Shown: positions 42,173-50,178 of the stretch, piece by piece
Layout of the letters: every line of letters starts with the position of its first letter
How positions within the stretch are numbered: the first letter of the stretch is position 1
Source of the DNA: Candidatus Ghiorseimicrobium undicola
GTDB taxonomy: Bacteria > Omnitrophota > Gorgyraeia > Ghiorseimicrobiales > Ghiorseimicrobiaceae
Direction of reading: 5' to 3'
DNA: 50,190 nucleotides
Assembly: GCA_002796125.1 (NCBI GenBank)
Contig: PCWA01000084.1
Coordinates: 88,045 to 138,234 of the forward strand
Notes under the pieces: generated by a model
The model's input: only the letters and a program-made list of their open reading frames with translations
What the model was told of the DNA's origin: nothing
Databases searched by the model: none
Program-made: the position numbers and the translations under genes

Positions 42173-43000
42173 TCATTTATTAAACGTTTCGTTCATGCTC
42201 CCGGACCTATATCCTTCCAGGTCCAAGGTTATATAATTATACCCTAATTTTTTGAATTTGTTAACGATTTTTTGGCTTACAGTTAACAAAACTGTATCAA
42301 TATCATCTTTAGGCAGTTCAATACGGGCCAGCCCATTATAATGCCTTACCCTTACTTGTTTAAAACCCAGTCCGCGTAAAAATTCTTCCGCGCTGTTAAT
42401 GCGCTTTAGATCTTTTTTTGTGATCCGGCTATTGTAGGGAAAACGCGAAGCAAGACAGGCCAAAGACGGCTTATTCCAGACAGAAAGGCCCATTTCTTTA
42501 GAAAGCTTCCTTATGCCTTCTTTTGTTAATCCCGCTTCCTGCAGCGGTGAACGTATGCCGTGTTTTTCTTTTGCTTTCGCGCCCGGCCGATAATCTGTTG
42601 CATCATCGGCATTTGAACCGTCGATTACGCAGTTTAGCCCCTTTTTTCTCGCTATCTGTTTTAGTTTTGAAAATAGCTCGTCCTTACAGTAAAAACAGCG
42701 GTTTTTGGGATTTTTAGCAAAACGCGGATTGTTTAATTCGTCCGTCTCGATTACCAGATATTTTATCTTATATTTTCTGCAAAAACCGGCAGCCTCTTTC
42801 AACTCCGATTTTGTATAAGTGGGGGATTTAGCGATTACTGCTAAAAGATTATTACCCAGCATATCATGCGTTACTTTAAGCAAAAAAGAACTATCTACGC
42901 CGCCGGAATAGGCGGCCAAAACCGAGCGCATTTTAATGATTGTCCTTCTTAATTTTCCAAGTTTATTGAAATAATTTTCCACAACGAAATTAATTTCCAA
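42173..43000 (-). CDS. larE: LarE-type PP-loop sulfur transferase
   Basis: Family enzyme that gives up a cysteine sulfur to the nickel-pincer cofactor of lactate racemase. 275 residues. The PP-loop is YSGGVDSSFL (31-40); KNRCFYCKDELF, DGSNADDATDYRPG and SPLQEAGLTKEGIR are conserved. C182 in PSLACLASRFPY matches the sacrificial Cys position. LarB, LarC and LarA are not in the window, so the physiological role is open. The start appears to be TTG at 43000. Confidence 0.9.
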   Translation of the reverse strand: MEINFVVENYFNKLGKLRRTIIKMRSVLAAYSGGVDSSFLLKVTHDMLGNNLLAVIAKSPTYTKSELKEAAGFCRKYKIKYLVIETDELNNPRFAKNPKNRCFYCKDELFSKLKQIARKKGLNCVIDGSNADDATDYRPGAKAKEKHGIRSPLQEAGLTKEGIRKLSKEMGLSVWNKPSLACLASRFPYNSRITKKDLKRINSAEEFLRGLGFKQVRVRHYNGLARIELPKDDIDTVLLTVSQKIVNKFKKLGYNYITLDLEGYRSGSMNETFNK

Positions 43001-43033
43001 AGCTAAAGCCTGGCTTTTATTATTACTCTTGTA

Positions 43034-43783
43034 TTACTGTATACAAACTGCGCTGCACTCTACTGACATATCTCCTCCCAGCGAAACCGCGAGGTACCAG
43101 TTTCCATCCCCTGTATTAAAACTAACTACGCACCTACTGCTCCCCGGATTAGAATCGTCAGTATCATAATAAGATGCAAGTGCGCAAAAACTCTTTGCCC
43201 CTAAATTATAATTACCTACCCCATATATCGGGCTAGTCCAAATAGAAACGGAAGGAGAAAAACGAATCCCTCCATTCACATCTAATGTTGTAATTGGCGT
43301 CGTCGTCCCAATACCTACGCTACCCGTAGGATCGATAACGAAGACTTGATTAAAGTTTACGTAATCAGCAGTACTTTGAATTTCATAATTCGCTCCTGCC
43401 GCTCCCGCTCTCCAGGCAGGCCTGGCCGCATTAGGGCCGGGAAAATTAGTATCATAAGTTACTGCCCCGGGAGCAGAACTGGCAATATGTAATGAACCAG
43501 CCGGTTCGTTTATGCCGATGCCAATGCTACCCGCTACGGTCAAGCTGTCATCAAGATGATTGCCCCCGTTATCCACCGCCAAATCACCCACATCCACACT
43601 GCCGTCGCCATTGACATCCCCTATAGCCTGCCTGCCTGAAATTATAAGTTCTTCATATATACCGTACGGAGAAGGATAATAAGTCGTGATGGAAATCTGC
43701 TCCGACTGGGATAGAGCAAAACGCCAAGTCATCAATATTGCCGCCGTAAGCAGAAGACATATACAAACAACATTTTTAGTCAT
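43034..43783 (-). CDS. Secreted surface protein with dockerin-like and tail-fibre-like motifs
   Basis: 249 residues with a signal peptide ending near residue 26. The mature N-terminus QISITTYYPSPYGIYEELIISG is a pattern I associate with surface proteins of Omnitrophota. A calcium-binding-like loop DVNGDGSVDVGDLAVD (about 56-71) resembles dockerin or EF-hand repeats. Two tail-fibre-type repeats (VGIGTTTPITTLDVNG, SIGIGINEPAGSLHI) follow, and the C-terminal third has four cysteines. Function unknown; probably cell-surface. It follows the metal efflux operon with an AAGGAAG ribosome binding site. Confidence 0.75.
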   Translation of the reverse strand: MTKNVVCICLLLTAAILMTWRFALSQSEQISITTYYPSPYGIYEELIISGRQAIGDVNGDGSVDVGDLAVDNGGNHLDDSLTVAGSIGIGINEPAGSLHIASSAPGAVTYDTNFPGPNAARPAWRAGAAGANYEIQSTADYVNFNQVFVIDPTGSVGIGTTTPITTLDVNGGIRFSPSVSIWTSPIYGVGNYNLGAKSFCALASYYDTDDSNPGSSRCVVSFNTGDGNWYLAVSLGGDMSVECSAVCIQ

Positions 43784-43815
43784 GAAAAATCTTCCTTTCG
43801 ATTAGAATAGGCAGT

Positions 43816-43899
43816 TTAACGTCTTGCCCAGGACATAATACTGCAGCCCTCTTTACAATGAGCTACAGGACGAAGCATATAACGGATTGTAACTTTCAT
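43816..43899 (-). CDS. Possible 27-residue Cys/His microprotein or leader peptide
   Basis: Reading MKVTIRYMLRPVAHCKEGCS then IMSWARR. The ATG at 43899 has an excellent AAGGAGG ribosome binding site eight bases upstream. The H-C-x3-C motif and the position just after the heavy-metal efflux genes suggest a metal-sensing or metal-binding peptide. It could equally be a leader for the surface protein, which begins 33 bases after its stop. Confidence 0.45.
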   Translation of the reverse strand: MKVTIRYMLRPVAHCKEGCSIMSWARR

Positions 43900-43936
43900 T
43901 TTATACCCCTCCTTCCTTAGTTTGTGTCATTAATAA

Positions 43937-46900
43937 TTAAACCAAAGCCTTTTTAAGCTGGCGCTCCTTTATCCAGCAATACAGTACGGGAACCAGTATC
44001 AAATTAGAAAGTGTCGCGGTTATAAGTCCGCCCACGGTGGGGGAAGCCATAGGCTTCATTATCTCAGAACCGGTTCCGCTTGATAACATAACCGGCATAA
44101 GCGCGATAATCGTTGTCATGGTCGTCATCATCGCCGGCCTTACCTTCAAAAGACATGCCTCAATGATTGTTGAACGAATTTGTTCTATTGTTTTCGGATC
44201 TTGCTTTTTGAATAAATCATTTATTTTTGATATTACTAATATGGCATCATCTGTGGCTACGCCGAAAATAGCAATAAATCCTACCCAGACAGCAGTGGAA
44301 AATCTGAATCCTAAAATAAATAGAAGTATAATCCCACCCATTAAAGAAACAGGAATTCCTGTGGATATTATAAAAAGGGAACTAAAATCTTTAAACGCCA
44401 TATAAAGTAATATCAAAATTATGCTCAACGCAATGATTAATGACGGGATGAGGCGCCTGCGCGATTCCATCTCCGACTCAAACTGCCCGGACCAGCTGAT
44501 AAAATACCCGGAAGGAAGTTTTAATTCTCCGCTTTTTATCTTAGCATTAACCGCCGCCTTGGCGTTATTGACAAAATCTATTAATCCGACCTTTTCCTGA
44601 TTAACATTAACGAATACCCGGGCGTAGGTAATTGTATTCTCTGAATTAATCACCGCGGGGCCGGGAACTTTTTTTAAGCTTGCCAGTTGCGCAAGCGGTA
44701 TATGTTCTCCGCCAGGCGTAGGAACAAATATACGCTCAAGCGCCTGAGGACTATCGCGTAATTCACGCAAATAACGTATCCTGACAGGATATCTTTCCCT
44801 GCCTTCTACGGTAGTCGTCAAATTCATACCGCCGATAGCAGTCATGATAATATGCTGGATCTCGCCTATTTTTACGCCGTATCTGGCAGCCTGCTCCCTA
44901 TCAATCTCTATCTCAAAATAGGGCCGCTCGGATGTGCGCTCAGCAAACGGGCTCACCGCTCCTTCCACATCGCGCACAATCCTCTCGACGCTTACGCCTA
45001 TATCGACTATTTTTTCCAAATCATCGCCAAATACCTTAACGCCAACGGGTGTCTGAATACCCGTAGCCAACATATCAATTCTATTTCTTATTGGCTGAGT
45101 CATAATGGGGCTTACCCCGGGCATCATGGTTTTATCCTGTATCTCCCGGATAAGCTTATCGCGGCTCATGCTGCGCCTCCAGAATTTCTTATCCTTTAGA
45201 TGAATAATGGTTTCAATCATTATTACAGGTGCTGGGTCTGTAGCGGTCTCCGCCCTTCCTAACTTCCCCACAACCCATTCTACTTCAGGAATTTCATTCT
45301 TTATAATAATATCCTGCTTTTTCATCACATCCATTACTTGCGTAAGGGATGCCCCCGGAAGCAAAACAGGCATAAATAAAAGATCGCCCTCATTTAAGGG
45401 CGGCATAAATTCTTGTTTCATAATTGCGCCTAAGAATAAACCCACTATTACTATCGCCGCTGAGATTAAAAATATAACTTTTTTGTTTTGCAGTGACCAC
45501 AAAAGCATAGGTTTATATTTAGAATGCAGAAGGCGTGCTGTTTTATTTTCTTCAACCGGTGTTAATCTGCCTCGTAAAAGATAATAACATAAAACAGGTA
45601 AAAGCGTTAAAGCAATAACTGCCGCCCCGAACATAGCAAATGTCTTGGTAAAAGCCAGGGGGCGAAAAAGCCTGCCTGCTTGTCCGGTTAATACAAAGAC
45701 AGGCAAAAAACCTATAATTGTGGTAAGTACGGCAAAAAGGACAGGCCTTCCTACCTCAGCGGCTCCCTCAATACAAACATCTAACCTATCCGAATTAGAA
45801 AGCTTATCTGTATTTTTTTCCTTTCTTGCCTCAACGAGTTTCCTGTATATATTTTCAACTAAGACACATCCTGAGTCAACCATAACGCCTACGGCTATGG
45901 CAATACCGCCTAAAGACATGATATTCGCATCTATCCCAAATTGATACATTAAGATAAAAGCGATTAACACCCCTATGGGCAAAACACATGATATAATAAG
46001 GCTTCCCGCAAAATGCAGAAGAAAAATAACTATAACAAATATAGTAATAATGATTTCCTGGATAAGGGCATTTTTTAATGTGCCTATGGCGCGCATGATT
46101 AACCCCGTCCTGTCATAAAAAGAAACAATGCGCACACCATGCGGCAAGCCAACCGATAATTCCTCTATGCGTTTTTTTATCCGCTCGATAACTTTTAAGG
46201 GGTTCTCTCCGTAACGCATAAGTACAACACCGCCTGTCGCTTCAACACCCTCCCTATCTAAAGCATTTCTTCTAAATTCAGGCCCCAGGCTAACTGTGCT
46301 GAGGTTCTTGACATATACCGGCACATCACCTTGAACATTCACCACTATATTCTCTATATCAGAAACTGTTTTTATAAAACCTACGCCGCGTACAACAAAC
46401 TCAGCCCCGCCTTCCTCAAAAACCTTAGCCCCAACATCGATATTGGATTTTTCAACGGCAGCTATAAGCTGATGCAACTTAATGTCATAAACAAGAAGCT
46501 TATTCGGGTCTACGTCTATCTGATACTGTTTTACATAGCCTCCTACAGATGCCACTTCAGAAACGCCCTCTACCGCGTTTAATTGATACCTTACATACCA
46601 GTCCTGAATTGAACGAAGCTCGGATAAATCATAAGCAGAAGCTATTAAATCTTCTCCGTCTTGCGGGCATTTACCGGTCTTAGCAAAACGTTCCTGCGGA
46701 TGATTAGGGCAATAATATCCATTCTCAACCGTATACCAGAATATTTGGCCAAGCGCTGTTGCGTCAGGGCCCAATATAACAATAGCATTATTCGGCAGGC
46801 CTTTCTTTGCAAAATCCAATCTTTCTAAAACACGTGTTCTTGCCCAGTAAAAATCTGTCCCTTCCTGGAAAATCATATTCACCAGGCCAAAACCGAAAGC

Positions 46901-47158
46901 GCTTGTGGAACGCACTACCTTTACTTTAGGCACGCCCATAAGGCCCGTGGTTAAAGGATAAATAACCTGGTCCTCAACATCTTTAGGGCTTCTTCCCGGC
47001 CAATCAGCATAAACTAAAATCTGGAGTTCGCCGATATCCGGGATGGCATCAATAGGCGTATTTCTCATAGAATGCCAACCCCAGAAAATAATTAAGGCAA
47101 AGACGGCAATAACTAAAAAGCGGTTTTTAAGGCAGGTTTCGATTATTGATTTAATCAT
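43937..47158 (-). CDS. cusA: CusA/CzcA heavy-metal efflux RND transporter
   Basis: Inner-membrane proton antiporter of the heavy-metal RND family, 1073 residues with 12 transmembrane helices in two RND repeats. LGGIAIAVGVMVDSGCVLVENIYRKL carries the helix-4 proton-relay Asp; the CusA-type form rather than the CzcA DGAVV form points to Cu(I)/Ag(I). PHGVRIVSFYDRTGLI and GVATDDAILV are also typical. A 30-residue insertion (147-176) contains CPNHP and CPQDG, like a heavy-metal-binding domain. The start codon has no ribosome binding site because repeat copy C lies just upstream. Confidence 0.93.
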   Translation of the reverse strand: MIKSIIETCLKNRFLVIAVFALIIFWGWHSMRNTPIDAIPDIGELQILVYADWPGRSPKDVEDQVIYPLTTGLMGVPKVKVVRSTSAFGFGLVNMIFQEGTDFYWARTRVLERLDFAKKGLPNNAIVILGPDATALGQIFWYTVENGYYCPNHPQERFAKTGKCPQDGEDLIASAYDLSELRSIQDWYVRYQLNAVEGVSEVASVGGYVKQYQIDVDPNKLLVYDIKLHQLIAAVEKSNIDVGAKVFEEGGAEFVVRGVGFIKTVSDIENIVVNVQGDVPVYVKNLSTVSLGPEFRRNALDREGVEATGGVVLMRYGENPLKVIERIKKRIEELSVGLPHGVRIVSFYDRTGLIMRAIGTLKNALIQEIIITIFVIVIFLLHFAGSLIISCVLPIGVLIAFILMYQFGIDANIMSLGGIAIAVGVMVDSGCVLVENIYRKLVEARKEKNTDKLSNSDRLDVCIEGAAEVGRPVLFAVLTTIIGFLPVFVLTGQAGRLFRPLAFTKTFAMFGAAVIALTLLPVLCYYLLRGRLTPVEENKTARLLHSKYKPMLLWSLQNKKVIFLISAAIVIVGLFLGAIMKQEFMPPLNEGDLLFMPVLLPGASLTQVMDVMKKQDIIIKNEIPEVEWVVGKLGRAETATDPAPVIMIETIIHLKDKKFWRRSMSRDKLIREIQDKTMMPGVSPIMTQPIRNRIDMLATGIQTPVGVKVFGDDLEKIVDIGVSVERIVRDVEGAVSPFAERTSERPYFEIEIDREQAARYGVKIGEIQHIIMTAIGGMNLTTTVEGRERYPVRIRYLRELRDSPQALERIFVPTPGGEHIPLAQLASLKKVPGPAVINSENTITYARVFVNVNQEKVGLIDFVNNAKAAVNAKIKSGELKLPSGYFISWSGQFESEMESRRRLIPSLIIALSIILILLYMAFKDFSSLFIISTGIPVSLMGGIILLFILGFRFSTAVWVGFIAIFGVATDDAILVISKINDLFKKQDPKTIEQIRSTIIEACLLKVRPAMMTTMTTIIALMPVMLSSGTGSEIMKPMASPTVGGLITATLSNLILVPVLYCWIKERQLKKALV

Positions 47159-47163
47159 CTAAT

Positions 47164-47272
47164 GAGCACATAACTTATTGAGCACGAAGTGCGACATAAG
47201 TTATAAGTGCGAATTATCCCGAAGCCTATCGGGTAAATATCGAAGAGATTTACCCGATGTTTAGGCAAGGGG
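47164..47272 (-). repeat. Modular palindromic repeat, copy C (cusA leader)
   Basis: Module 1: ATAACTTAT (47170-47178) pairs with ATAAGTTAT (47196-47204), with an inner GCAC-GAA-GTGC hairpin (47182-47192), unlike the GGC-GAA-GCC of copies A and B. Then AAGTGCGAATTATCCC and module 3: CCCGAAGCCTATCGGG and a perfect 9-bp CGGGTAAAT/ATTTACCCG stem (47230-47255), then ATGTTTAGGCAAGGGG. On the minus strand a GGGAGGATAAATAAATG lies just outside it (47273-47289). Confidence 0.85.
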
Positions 47273-47289
47273 CATTTATTTATCCTCCC
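47273..47289 (-). promoter_or_regulatory. Orphan ribosome binding site and start codon upstream of cusA
   Basis: GGGAGGA (47283-47289) is seven bases from an ATG (47273-47275) that opens only ATG CCC CTT GCC TAA. The cusA ATG is 115 bases further on, past repeat copy C, and has no site of its own. The best reading is a former cusA ribosome binding site separated from its gene by the repeat. Confidence 0.6.
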
Positions 47290-47334
47290 ACAGCTTTAAT
47301 CCTTAATCGAGTTAATTAGGCTTCTTTCATATTC

Positions 47335-48816
47335 TTAATGCTGATGCCCAGCAGGCATAGACGGCTTATCTTCTTGTCCTTGAACCCCTAATGCTCCGCC
47401 GTAACTAGATGCAGCTATCCCCGATATCTGGCTTTGTGAATCAATTAAGAAATTTGCTTTTGTCACAACCTGCTCGCCATAAGCTAAACCTTTTAGCACC
47501 GGATAAAATGTACGCGGCTGGCCGTCAACTAAAGACGTTGCCTCAAGGCCCACATTAATAACCCTGCCTTCGTAATTTCCTCCGCCTTCATCGATCCAGA
47601 CAACCTTACGCTTACCGGTATCTAAAAGCGCTTCCTTAGGAATAACCAAGGCTTCTTCTTCGCCATTTGTACCTTGGTAGGCACTGCGTATTAATACATC
47701 AACATACATCTCGGGTTTTAATTTTAAGCCTATATTATCAACCTGAGCGCGAAAACGTATAGTGCGCTTCTTAGGGTCTACTACAGGATTGACTGAAACA
47801 ACCGTTCCTTTAAATTCTCCTTCAGGATAACCTCCTGCCGTAACTAAAACTTCAGCGCCTGTCCTTACCCAACTTAGCTCATACTCATAGACATCTGCGT
47901 AAATCCACATCTTTTCTTCGGGTAATATTAAACTACTCTGAATATTGCCTTCCTGCTCTAATTTTCTAATCTGCGCCTCATTCATGCCTAAAAGTTTTAA
48001 TTTTCTTTCCGAAGACTCTAATAAACCCTGCATACGCTCTTTTGTTTCTTCTATCAAACTGCCTTCCATTTTTTTATGTGATTTAAAGGCGGAAAGGTAT
48101 TCCTCCTGCGCGATAACCAAATCCGGATCATAAGCAACTTTGCCTACCGCGCGTATTTCTTTAAATAACTTCCTTTTAATAACGGGCTGAACCCGAACCC
48201 CCGCTAATTCCAACTGCTCTTTATCTATTTTTACGCGCGAAACCACACCTTTTATTTTATCTACTTCCTCTTTGCTGAGTTTCCTTAGGGGCCCGCCGCA
48301 TATCGGGCAATTCTCTTTTACGCCTTGTATTGTAAATATATGCTCGGCACATACACACTCTTCGCCGGCCTCCATGCCGCAAGAAGGACAAGTCCCATCA
48401 AGCATACCACAGCCGTAATATGCTTCTTCCTCTTGTTGGGACTGCTCATATACCGGCAGATAATCCATGCCCATAGAATCCTTCATGGGCACCTCTGAAG
48501 TTATGGATGGATCCATTGGATTACGATAGAAAAGAATTTTCTTCTTGCTGTCTTTTTTACCGGAATCCTTCATTTGCCGCTTAGTTTCTTCTTTATAGAC
48601 GGGAATAAGCGCCATATTACATATCGGGCACATCCCCGGCTTATCAGATTTTACCTCCGGATGCATCCCGCAGGTATAATACAAAATTTGTTCGTCATCC
48701 TTGGTTCTTTGTTGTTCGTTGTTGCCCTTTCCGCTTATCTTCGGGATAACAAAAATAATAAATGCGGTAATAATTATTAGAATCCCGGTTATTATAATAA
48801 TTTTTTTATTTTTCAT
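47335..48816 (-). CDS. cusB: CusB-type RND periplasmic adaptor with three metal-binding segments
   Basis: Membrane fusion protein joining CusA to TolC, 493 residues with an N-terminal anchor (5-26). YTCGMHPEVKSDKPGMCPICNM (48-68) is a heavy-metal-binding domain. YRNPMDPSITSEVPMKDSMGMDYLPVYE (97-124) is the methionine-rich CusB metal site. Residues 134-173 add C136, C143, C146, C154, C156, C170 and C173 as a ribbon-like cluster. The barrel-sandwich and beta-barrel domains follow (VRTGAEVLVTAGGYPEGEFKGTVVSVNPVVD). It ends GHQH. I take the ATG at 48816 with GAGGTG upstream; an ATG at 48840 lies in repeat copy E. Confidence 0.93.
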   Translation of the reverse strand: MKNKKIIIITGILIIITAFIIFVIPKISGKGNNEQQRTKDDEQILYYTCGMHPEVKSDKPGMCPICNMALIPVYKEETKRQMKDSGKKDSKKKILFYRNPMDPSITSEVPMKDSMGMDYLPVYEQSQQEEEAYYGCGMLDGTCPSCGMEAGEECVCAEHIFTIQGVKENCPICGGPLRKLSKEEVDKIKGVVSRVKIDKEQLELAGVRVQPVIKRKLFKEIRAVGKVAYDPDLVIAQEEYLSAFKSHKKMEGSLIEETKERMQGLLESSERKLKLLGMNEAQIRKLEQEGNIQSSLILPEEKMWIYADVYEYELSWVRTGAEVLVTAGGYPEGEFKGTVVSVNPVVDPKKRTIRFRAQVDNIGLKLKPEMYVDVLIRSAYQGTNGEEEALVIPKEALLDTGKRKVVWIDEGGGNYEGRVINVGLEATSLVDGQPRTFYPVLKGLAYGEQVVTKANFLIDSQSQISGIAASSYGGALGVQGQEDKPSMPAGHQH

Positions 48817-48832
48817 CTTAGACACCTCAAAT

Positions 48833-48868
48833 GAGCACATCCGCCGCGGGCGGATAAGCGCGAATTAA
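48833..48868 (-). repeat. Modular palindromic repeat, copy E (cusB leader)
   Basis: GAGCAC, then the perfect stem ATCCGCC-GCG-GGCGGAT (48839-48855), then AAGCGCGAATTAA. The flanks match module 1 of copies A-C while the stem has a wholly different but fully paired sequence. It fills most of the gap between tolC and the cusB leader. Confidence 0.75.
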
Positions 48869-48875
48869 ACCCAAG

Positions 48876-50129
48876 TTATAAATCTTCGCCTATAGCCCTC
48901 TCAAGCAAGGCAAAATTCTTAGCATAATCCGCCTTAGCCTTATAATAGGCAAGCCTTATCTTTAAAAGTGTTCTTTCGCTATCCAGCCAATTTAAAAAAT
49001 CGGTTTTGCCGGATTCATAAGCGGTTTTCACTGATTCATAAGCCTGGTTTGCCTGCGGTATAAGCGTCGTCTCGTATAAATTTATTATATCTTTATAAGT
49101 AATTAATTTAAAATATAAATCGCTGACTTCATAATCTACTTCATCGTTCTTGCTTTCCAAATCCGCATCTGCCGCTCTAAGCATAGCCTCCTTTTCTCTT
49201 ACTTGAGCATTTAATTTATTCTCCCATATGGGAAGGTTTATTGAAATTGTAGCCAACCACGCATCCTCTCCGTCGTTTGGCTGTGTTGTATGGCCCGCTT
49301 CCACGTCAATATAATTAAAACCAAATGTAAAATCCGGTAGAAAATCAAATTTTGCCAATGTTTTATCAAATTTTGATTTATCAACCTTGTGTTTTAATGC
49401 CTTTATTTCCTGCCTGCTTGCAGTACCTATCTTAAACAATTCCTCGGTATTAAAATCCATCGCTTTTATATCTATATCCTTAACTTTACCCAAAGAATAA
49501 TTGTGCGGGCGGCTGACTATACTGTTTATTTTAGCAGCTGTCGTATTACGCTGCTGCCTCAATAAAAGCAGCTTGTCTATCAGGTTTGATATTTCAACCT
49601 CTACTTTTAAAACATCCCTTTGGGGCATAAGATTTGCTTCATATTTTCTACGCAAGGTGCTTGAAGAATCAATCAAGATATTTTTTTCTCTCTCTGTAAT
49701 CTCAATGGCCCTGTCAATCCAGTATAAGTCCAGAAAAACTATTTTTAAGTTTTTGATAACCTCGCGCTTTGTTGCTTCATACATTTCTTCTGCTGTTTTG
49801 GCTTTCTCTTCCTGGGCCTTGCCTTTTAAAGAAAGCTTACCCGGGAAAGGAATTTTCTGGCTAAGGCTAAAGTTTTGTTTTTGGGGGCCGGCCCTGGTCT
49901 CTATATTTTTGCCAAAAAACCCATACATAAACATAGGATCGGGCAGGGCGGTTACCTCTTTTACTCGTTCCTGCTCCGCCTGCCATATTTCTTTAGCCGC
50001 TTTAATCTTAGGATTACTGCTAAGGGCTTCTTTGATAAGCTCATCAAGGCTTACAAATTCATTCGCATAACTAAAAGAAAAATACCCTGCAATAAAAAAA
50101 GATACAATCAAAGCTATTCTAAGCTTCAT
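48876..50129 (-). CDS. TolC-family outer-membrane efflux protein
   Basis: Outer-membrane channel of a tripartite pump, 417 residues with a signal peptide (1-22). Two outer-membrane efflux repeats are visible: FVSLDELIKEALSSNPKIKAAKE...PGKLSLKGKAQEEKAKTAEEMY and the C-terminal LPIWENKLNAQVREKEAMLRAA...ESGKTDFLNWLDSERTLLKIRLAYYKAKADY. The PDPMFMYGF and QKIPFPGKL parts recall CusC/CzcC-type members. The ATG at 50129 follows GGGGGTGG; a GTG at 50135 is an alternative. It is the first gene of the tolC-cusB-cusA operon. Confidence 0.92.
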   Translation of the reverse strand: MKLRIALIVSFFIAGYFSFSYANEFVSLDELIKEALSSNPKIKAAKEIWQAEQERVKEVTALPDPMFMYGFFGKNIETRAGPQKQNFSLSQKIPFPGKLSLKGKAQEEKAKTAEEMYEATKREVIKNLKIVFLDLYWIDRAIEITEREKNILIDSSSTLRRKYEANLMPQRDVLKVEVEISNLIDKLLLLRQQRNTTAAKINSIVSRPHNYSLGKVKDIDIKAMDFNTEELFKIGTASRQEIKALKHKVDKSKFDKTLAKFDFLPDFTFGFNYIDVEAGHTTQPNDGEDAWLATISINLPIWENKLNAQVREKEAMLRAADADLESKNDEVDYEVSDLYFKLITYKDIINLYETTLIPQANQAYESVKTAYESGKTDFLNWLDSERTLLKIRLAYYKAKADYAKNFALLERAIGEDL

Positions 50130-50149
50130 TGCCACCCCCAGTTAGAATT

Positions 50150-50178
50150 ATTGTACCTCTCAAAGTATATATATGCAA
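50150..50178 (-). promoter_or_regulatory. Putative sigma70 promoter of the efflux operon
   Basis: TTGCAT (50173-50178) and TACAAT (50150-50155) are 17 bases apart on the minus strand. The predicted leader before the ATG at 50129 is only about 15 bases. I see no inverted repeat between the two boxes that would suggest a MerR-type metal regulator. Confidence 0.6.
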
